A stretch of 64,000 bases of DNA from Rubrobacter tropicus (GTDB lineage Bacteria > Actinomycetota > Rubrobacteria > Rubrobacterales > Rubrobacteraceae), in the NCBI RefSeq assembly GCF_011492945.1, contig NZ_CP045119.1, positions 2,790,001 through 2,854,000 on the forward strand. The letters run 5' to 3'. The first letter of the stretch is position 1, and the number at the start of each line of letters is the position of its first letter. Made by a program: the position numbers and the translations under genes. The notes under the pieces are model-generated. The model was not told the DNA's origin and made no database searches. It saw only the letters and a list, made by a program, of their open reading frames with translations. Positions 59,259 through 64,000 of the stretch are shown here, piece after piece.

Positions 59259-60192
59259 CTAGACCCTCGCTCTCCAGAGAATAGCCGTACTCCAGAAGCT
59301 TGGAGCGGATCTCGTCGACGCTCTTCATCCCGAGGTTGCGGATGTTCATCAGCTCTTCCTCGGTCATCGTCGCGAGCTGCCCGATGGTGTCGACACCCTC
59401 GCGCTTGAGGCAGTTGTACGAACGGACCGTGAGCTCCAGGTCCTCGACCGGCCGCTCGTCCTGAATAACCGCCCGGCCGCCGCGCTGCCTGCTGTCGACG
59501 GCGCCCTGCACCTGGTAGCCGTCCGTGAACAGCCCGAGGTAGTCCATGAGCTGCTTGGAGGCGTCCTGCACGGCCTCCTGCGGCTCGACGCGGCCGTCGG
59601 TGAAGACCTCCATCCGAAGCGAGTCGAGGTCGGCGCGGGCGCCGGCGCGGGTCTCCGTGACGGAGTAGTTCACGCGCTGGACCGGCGAGAACAGCGAGTC
59701 GACGGCGATGACCCCTATCGGGTCGGCGTCGCTCTTGTTGCCCTCCGCCCTGCGGTAGCCCTGGCCCCGCTCGACGGTCAGGCGCATGTCGAGGTGCCCG
59801 CCGGAGGAGACGCTCGCTATGTAGACCGAAGGGTCTACGACCTCGACATCGGCCTTGAGCTCGATGTCGGCGGCGGTCACCTCGCCGGGTCCGTCTTTCT
59901 GGATCTGGAGCTCGATGGGCTCGTCGCGCTCCAGCTTGAACTTGAGCCCCTTGATGTTGAGGATGATGTCGACCACATCCTCTTTGACCCCGGGGATCGT
60001 CGAGAACTCGTGGCTGACGCCCTCGACCCTTATCTTGGTGACCGCGGCGCCCGTGAGCCCGCTGAGCATCACGCGCCGAAGGCTATTGCCTATGGTGTGG
60101 CCGAGACCCCTCGGGAGCGGCTCGGCGACAAAGGTGCCGCGCTGGCCCTCTTCTTCTTCCACCCTGAAACGGGGCGGTGCTATGTCCAACAT
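59245..60192 (-). CDS. rpoA: RNA polymerase alpha subunit
   Basis: A 315-residue subunit. The N-terminal assembly domain has GTFVAEPLPRGLGHTIGNSL and GVKEDVVDIILNIKGLKFKL; residues from about 240 form the C-terminal domain (VRSYNCLKREGVDTIGQLAT, NLGMKSVDEIRSKLLEYG), which contacts promoters and activators. ATG 60192 is chosen over TTG 60198 since it starts the usual MLDI sequence after an AGGTGG site. Confidence 0.97.
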   Translation of the reverse strand: MLDIAPPRFRVEEEEGQRGTFVAEPLPRGLGHTIGNSLRRVMLSGLTGAAVTKIRVEGVSHEFSTIPGVKEDVVDIILNIKGLKFKLERDEPIELQIQKDGPGEVTAADIELKADVEVVDPSVYIASVSSGGHLDMRLTVERGQGYRRAEGNKSDADPIGVIAVDSLFSPVQRVNYSVTETRAGARADLDSLRMEVFTDGRVEPQEAVQDASKQLMDYLGLFTDGYQVQGAVDSRQRGGRAVIQDERPVEDLELTVRSYNCLKREGVDTIGQLATMTEEELMNIRNLGMKSVDEIRSKLLEYGYSLESEGLDEAR

Positions 60193-60225
60193 CGTCAAAA
60201 AACCACCTGCTAAAGGAAACTTGCG

Positions 60226-60828
60226 TTAACGGCTGTAGAACTCGATGATGAGCTGCTCTTCGACGGGCGTGTCGATCTCGTCGCGCCCCGGCGTGTGGAG
60301 CAGCCTGCCCGTGAAGTTGTCGTGGTCGGCCTCGAGCCAGGCCGGGACCGCCACCACGTTCTCGACGGCGCCCTGTATGGGCTCCAGGTTGCGGCTCTTC
60401 TCCCTGATCGACACCACGTCGCCCGGCTTGAGTATCGCGGACGGGATGTTGTGCTTGCGGCCGTTGAGGAGGAAGTGGCCGTGGACGACGAGCTGGCGGG
60501 CCTGCGGCCTGCTGCTCGCGAAGCCCATCCGGAAGACGACGTTGTCCATCCGGAGCTCCATGAGCCTCAAGAGGTTCTCGCCCGAGACGCCCTGCATCCT
60601 GGTCGCCTTGTCGTAGGCCTTCCTGAACTGCTTCTCGGAGACCCCGTAGTACCAGCGGGCCTTCTGCTTCTCCAAGAGCCGCATCCCGTACTCCGTCTGC
60701 CTCTGGCGGCCCCGGCCGTGCTCGCCGGGGGGATACGGCTTCTTTTCGAGCGGGTTCTTCCGCATCGACGAGAGCATTACCCCCGCCCGCCGGTCGCGCC
60801 GGCCCCTCGGTCCCGTGTATCTGGCCAT
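60226..60828 (-). CDS. rpsD: Ribosomal protein S4
   Basis: A 200-residue S4: YTGPRGRRDRRAGVMLSSMR, LRLMELRMDNVVFRMGFASS, QARQLVVHGHFLLNGRKHN and ends LIIEFYSR. It lacks N-terminal zinc Cys residues (the C-minus form). S4 is an assembly protein and often represses its own operon. Confidence 0.97.
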   Translation of the reverse strand: MARYTGPRGRRDRRAGVMLSSMRKNPLEKKPYPPGEHGRGRQRQTEYGMRLLEKQKARWYYGVSEKQFRKAYDKATRMQGVSGENLLRLMELRMDNVVFRMGFASSRPQARQLVVHGHFLLNGRKHNIPSAILKPGDVVSIREKSRNLEPIQGAVENVVAVPAWLEADHDNFTGRLLHTPGRDEIDTPVEEQLIIEFYSR

Positions 60829-60834
60829 CTCTAA

Positions 60835-61254
60835 CTACCCCCTGCGCCTCTTGGGCGGCCGGCAACCGTTGTGCGGCTGGCCCGTCACGTCCCTGATACC
60901 GAGGACCTCAACACCCATGGACTGGAAGGTCCTGGCGGCCATGTCCCGGCCCGAGCCGTGGCCCTTGACCTCTATGTCCACGCGCCTCACACCCTGGTCC
61001 ATCGCCTTGTTCGCGCAGGACTCGGCCGTCATCTGGGCCGCGTAGGGCGTGCTCTTGCGGCTTCCCTTGAAGCCGAGCGAGCCCGCAGACTCCCAGGCTA
61101 TGACGTTGCCCTCCTGGTCGCTCACGGAGACGATGGTGTTGTTGAAGGAGCTCTTTATGTGGACGATGCCGGTCGTGACGTTGCGGCGCACCTTGCGCCG
61201 CTGCCGGCTCGCGCCGCGCTGGTTGCCCCTGCGCTGCTGCCTCTGCCTACCCAT
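60835..61254 (-). CDS. rpsK: Ribosomal protein S11
   Basis: A 139-residue S11 with a long Gln/Arg-rich start ([19 protein letters not shown]) before the conserved part: [40 protein letters not shown] and [18 protein letters not shown]. Directly after rpsM with no gap. Confidence 0.97.
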   Translation of the reverse strand: MGRQRQQRRGNQRGASRQRRKVRRNVTTGIVHIKSSFNNTIVSVSDQEGNVIAWESAGSLGFKGSRKSTPYAAQMTAESCANKAMDQGVRRVDIEVKGHGSGRDMAARTFQSMGVEVLGIRDVTGQPHNGCRPPKRRRG

Positions 61255-61629
61255 TTACCTGGCCCTCTTTCTTCCGCCGATGGACGGCTTCGGTCCCTTG
61301 CGCTGGCGGGCGTTCGTCTTCGTCCGCTGGCCGCGCACCGGGAGACCCCTGCGGTGCCGGATGCCCCTGTAGGTGCCAATCTCGATTAGCCGCCTGATGT
61401 TCTGGGTGTTCTCCCGCCGAAGGTCGCCCTCGACCTCGAGGTTCTGGTCGATGTAGGCCCGGATCTTGCCGACCTCGCCCTCGGCCAGATCCCTGACCTT
61501 CGTGTTCGGGTCGACCTCCGTCTCGCGGCAGATCTTCTTCGCCGTCGAGCGGCCGACGCCGAAGACGTATGTGAGGCCTATCTCGACCCGCTTCTCGCGC
61601 GGCAGGTCTACGCCTGCTACTCGTGCCAT
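61255..61629 (-). CDS. rpsM: Ribosomal protein S13
   Basis: A 124-residue S13: [20 protein letters not shown], then [20 protein letters not shown] and the [17 protein letters not shown] tail. It contacts the head of the 30S subunit and tRNA. One base separates it from rpmJ. Confidence 0.97.
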   Translation of the reverse strand: MARVAGVDLPREKRVEIGLTYVFGVGRSTAKKICRETEVDPNTKVRDLAEGEVGKIRAYIDQNLEVEGDLRRENTQNIRRLIEIGTYRGIRHRRGLPVRGQRTKTNARQRKGPKPSIGGRKRAR

Positions 61630-61630
61630 G

Positions 61631-61744
61631 TTATCCCTGCCTCTGCTTGTGCCGGGGGTTGGGGCAGATCACCCTGACCACTCCCCGGCGGCGTATAACC
61701 TTGCACCTCTCGCACATAGGCTTCACGCTCGCCCGTACTTTCAC
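61631..61744 (-). CDS. rpmJ: Ribosomal protein L36 (37 residues)
   Basis: A 37-residue protein from a GTG at 61744: [19 protein letters not shown], then [18 protein letters not shown] and TAA. The pattern C-x-x-C ... C-x4-H is the zinc-binding C-plus form of L36. It is too short for many gene finders and is recognised by sequence and by its place between infA and rpsM. Confidence 0.95.
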   Translation of the reverse strand: MKVRASVKPMCERCKVIRRRGVVRVICPNPRHKQRQG

Positions 61745-61765
61745 AACCGTCTCCCGTCTCTGTTC

Positions 61766-61987
61766 TTACGTCCTGAACCTGTAAGTGATGCGTCCCCGGC
61801 TCAAGTCGTAGGGGCTCAACTCCACCTTCACCCGATCGCCCGGAAGTATCCGGATGTAGTTCATCCGCATCTTCCCGGAGATGTGCGCCAACACGTTGTG
61901 CCCGTTGTCGAGCTCGACACGGAACTGCGTGTTCGGCAGCGCCTCGGTGACGGCGCCTTCGACCTCTATGACGTCTTCCTTGGCCAA
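61766..61987 (-). CDS. infA: Translation initiation factor IF-1
   Basis: A 73-residue S1-fold protein: [40 protein letters not shown] and [20 protein letters not shown]. The start is TTG at 61987 after a strong GAGGAGG site. A 94-base gap separates it from map, leaving room for an extra promoter. Confidence 0.96.
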   Translation of the reverse strand: MAKEDVIEVEGAVTEALPNTQFRVELDNGHNVLAHISGKMRMNYIRILPGDRVKVELSPYDLSRGRITYRFRT

Positions 61988-62081
61988 GGACCTCCTCTTT
62001 CCAAGTAGTTACAAAATGATTGGAGCCAAACGGATATCTTATCACGCTGATGCGGCCTCTCACACCGCGAATCCGGCCTTT

Positions 62082-62864
62082 CTACCCGCCAGACCCCCCG
62101 TTTTCGGTCAACACCCAGGGGCCGTTCTCCGTCACGGCGATGGTGTGCTCGAAGTGGGCCGAGAGCGAGCGGTCGGCGGTGTAGATCGACCACCTGTCGC
62201 CCTCGTCGAGGTCTATCGCGTAGTCGCCGAGCGTGATCATGGGCTCTATAGCGAACGTCATGCCTGGCTGGAGCCTGACCCCCGTCCCCTTCTCACCGTA
62301 GTTCGGTATCTGCGGGTCCTCGTGCATGTCCCGTCCGACCCCGTGCGAAACCAGGTCGCGGACCACCCCGTAGCCCCGCGCCTCGGCGACGGACTGTATC
62401 GCGTGCCCGACGTCCCCGAGCCTGTTACCGGCCCGCATCTGCTCGGTCGCGGCCGCCAGGCACTCTTGCGTGACCTCCAGCAGCCCGCGCGTCTCCTCGG
62501 GCACCTCGCCGACGGCGACCGTGGTGGCCGAGTCGGTGACGAAGCCCTTGTAGCGGACGCCGACGTCGATGGAGAGTATGTCGCCCTCTTCCAGGCGGTA
62601 GGAGCCGGGGATGCCGTGGACGATCATGGCGTTCGGGGAGGCGCAGATGGAGCCTGGAAAGTCGGGAGCTCCGGGACCGCCCGGGTAGCCCTTGAACTCG
62701 GGGGTGCCGCCGTGGGAGCGGATAAAGTCCTCGGCCATCCTGTCGAGGTCGCCGGTCGTAACGCCTGGTCGGGCGTTCTCGGCGAGCATCTTCAGGCAGG
62801 CGGCCGTGATCCTGCCGCCCTCCTCCATGGCCATAAGCTCCGTCTTGCTCTTGCGGACGATCAA
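62082..62864 (-). CDS. map: Methionine aminopeptidase, type I
   Basis: A 260-residue enzyme that removes start methionine. Metal ligands lie in LSIDVGVRYKGFVTDSATTV (two Asp), VSHGVGRDMHEDPQIPNYG (His), FAIEPMITLGD (Glu) and FEHTIAVTENG (Glu). It overlaps adk by four bases. No SH3-type extension, the short class. Confidence 0.96.
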   Translation of the reverse strand: MIVRKSKTELMAMEEGGRITAACLKMLAENARPGVTTGDLDRMAEDFIRSHGGTPEFKGYPGGPGAPDFPGSICASPNAMIVHGIPGSYRLEEGDILSIDVGVRYKGFVTDSATTVAVGEVPEETRGLLEVTQECLAAATEQMRAGNRLGDVGHAIQSVAEARGYGVVRDLVSHGVGRDMHEDPQIPNYGEKGTGVRLQPGMTFAIEPMITLGDYAIDLDEGDRWSIYTADRSLSAHFEHTIAVTENGPWVLTENGGSGG

Positions 62865-63499
62865 GCCCGCCCCTCGCCGACGGCCGCCAGGATCTCCTCC
62901 GTTACCTCGTCGATGGACTGCCTCGCGTCGACGGTGGTGAGCAGGCCCCGCTCGGCGTAGTAGTCCTTCAGCGGCTCCGTCTGCTCGTGGTAGATGTCCA
63001 GGCGTCGCCGGATCGCCTCTTCGGTGTCGTCCTTGCGCTGCACGAACGGCCCCGGATCTTCGTCGCTGTTCTCCGGCGGCGGGTCGTGCTCGACGTGGTA
63101 GACCCGGCCCGTCGCGTCGCTCGTCCGGCGGCCCGAGAGCCTCTGGACGAGATCGTCGTCCGGGGCTTCCAGGGCGACGGCCGCGTCCAGCTCGATGCCG
63201 AGGTCCTTGAGGGCGTCGTCCAGGGCTTTGGCCTGGGCCTCGTTGCGGGGGAAGCCGTCGAGCAGCCAGGCGTCCGCGTCGTCCAGGTACGGCTTCGCCA
63301 TCTCGACGATGATCTCGTCGGGGACCAGCTCGCCGCGGTCGTTGAAGTCCTGCACCTTCTGGCCGAGCTCCGAGCCCGACTTTATCTCGGCCCGGACGAT
63401 GTCCCCGGTGGAGATGTGCTTGGCCCCGGTTCTCTGAGAGAGGCGTTGCGCCTGCGTGCCCTTACCGGCCCCCTGGGGGCCCAAAAGAATGATCTTCAT
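62861..63499 (-). CDS. adk: Adenylate kinase
   Basis: A 212-residue kinase. P-loop ILLGPQGAGKGTQAQRLSQR, TGDIVRAEIKSGSELG, LLDGFPRNEAQAKALDD and a long LID (GRVYHVEHDPPPENSDEDP) without zinc Cys. Balances AMP, ADP and ATP. Overlaps secY by four bases and map by four. Confidence 0.97.
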   Translation of the reverse strand: MKIILLGPQGAGKGTQAQRLSQRTGAKHISTGDIVRAEIKSGSELGQKVQDFNDRGELVPDEIIVEMAKPYLDDADAWLLDGFPRNEAQAKALDDALKDLGIELDAAVALEAPDDDLVQRLSGRRTSDATGRVYHVEHDPPPENSDEDPGPFVQRKDDTEEAIRRRLDIYHEQTEPLKDYYAERGLLTTVDARQSIDEVTEEILAAVGEGRA

Positions 63500-64000
63500 C
63501 GTTTCTTCAAGAACCCTTCGTAGTTGCGCATCATGAGCTGGCTTTCGAGCTGGCGGACCGTGTCCAGCGAGACGCCGACCACGATCAGCATCGAGGTGCC
63601 GCCGAGCAGGATAGTCTGCCCGAGGCCCAGAAGCGGCGAGATGATGTACGGAACGATCGCCACCAGCGCCAGGAAGACCGCCCCGAAGAGCGTGATCCTG
63701 GTAAGCACGTTGTTCAGGTAAAGCGCCGTCTGCTGCCCCGGCCTGATGCCCGGCACGTACCCGCCGCTCTTCTTCAGGTTGTCCGCGTGCTCGACGGGGT
63801 TGAACTGGACCGCCGTGTAGAAGTACGTGAACATGATGATCAAGAGCGCGTACAGGAAGAGGTACGGTGCCCCGTCCGTGTCGAAGAAGCCCGCGAGCCG
63901 GCTCAGGAACGAGTCCGGGTTGCCGCCGCCTGCGAACTCGGCCAGGATCACGGGGAACAGGAGCAGCGAGGAGGCGAAGATGATCGGGATGACCCCCGCC
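63496..64000 (-). CDS. secY: Preprotein translocase subunit SecY, 5' end outside the window
   Basis: The last 167 codons of secY enter from the window edge: GVIPIIFASSLLLFPVIL, YLFLYALLIIMFTYFYTAVQ, LKKSGGYVPGIRPGQQTALY and the end LDTVRQLESQLMMRNYEGF. It shows the last four helices and the ribosome-binding loop (PGIRPG). It is the membrane channel for protein export. Confidence 0.97.
   Translation of the reverse strand, partial: AGVIPIIFASSLLLFPVILAEFAGGGNPDSFLSRLAGFFDTDGAPYLFLYALLIIMFTYFYTAVQFNPVEHADNLKKSGGYVPGIRPGQQTALYLNNVLTRITLFGAVFLALVAIVPYIISPLLGLGQTILLGGTSMLIVVGVSLDTVRQLESQLMMRNYEGFLKKR

Overview
The window looks like chromosomal DNA of a high-GC Actinomycetota, most likely a Rubrobacter-like bacterium. 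This rests on strong GC bias, many GTG starts, an F420-type luciferase-like oxidoreductase, and an actinobacterial-style ribosomal block (secY-adk-map-infA-rpmJ-rpsM-rpsK-rpsD-rpoA-rplQ, then ecfA1-ecfA2-ecfT-truA). The genus is an inference. I saw no transposase, phage, CRISPR array, rRNA or tRNA gene.

Layout. 0-4.3 kb: the start of an MTA phosphorylase gene (cut by the window edge), then a LysR regulator leading a phnD-phnC-phnE phosphonate/phosphite-type ABC transporter. 4.3-7.9 kb: a selenium-metabolite locus, senA (EgtB-like) divergent from senB-senC. senC is selD, and it carries an in-frame UGA with a bacterial SECIS-like hairpin, so it is read as a selenoprotein. 8-11.8 kb: a YfhO-type membrane protein, decayed gene scars and a DUF2007 protein. 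11.9-16.4 kb: trpGDC, an ornithine cyclodeaminase-like gene and a frame-broken MFS gene. 16.5-25.6 kb: a heavily frameshifted GH31 glucosidase, an alpha/beta hydrolase, HAD, YbaK, MFS and GST genes, a GlcG-like protein, and a substrate-binding-protein-like gene with its own in-frame UGA and a hairpin of the same geometry as in selD. 25.8-34.7 kb: DUF998, a LarA-like gene, a lipid operon (plsY, acyl-CoA reductase-HAD fusion, MDR dehydrogenase) and a TetR/acyl-CoA ligase pair with twin operators. 35-40 kb: a BKACE-type enzyme, PHA synthase, phasin-like and small unknown genes. 40.3-50.2 kb: a kinase/regulator fusion, hisF-isochorismatase-hisIE-trpE, DUF429, glmM, GNAT, rpsI and rplM. 50.3-54 kb: a Fur/Zur-type regulator, yidD and a znuABC zinc importer. 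54.1-64 kb: O-methyltransferase, truA, the ECF module, an F420-type oxidoreductase and the ribosomal/translation operon, ending inside secY.

How the parts fit. SelD makes selenophosphate, which can feed both selenocysteine decoding and SenB/SenA (selenosugar, then selenoneine from hercynine). The second UGA gene, if real, would be a further selenoprotein. The importer genes next to the Fur-type regulator suggest zinc-responsive control. PHA synthase and the phasin-like protein suggest storage-granule metabolism.

Caution. Fifteen single-base frame breaks in G/C runs affect senA, two transporter/hydrolase genes, the MDR dehydrogenase and plsY. Fourteen are one-base losses, and twelve lie within 15.3-18.9 kb. 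Each gene returns to a whole number of codons when they are corrected, so many may be sequencing errors rather than true pseudogenes.
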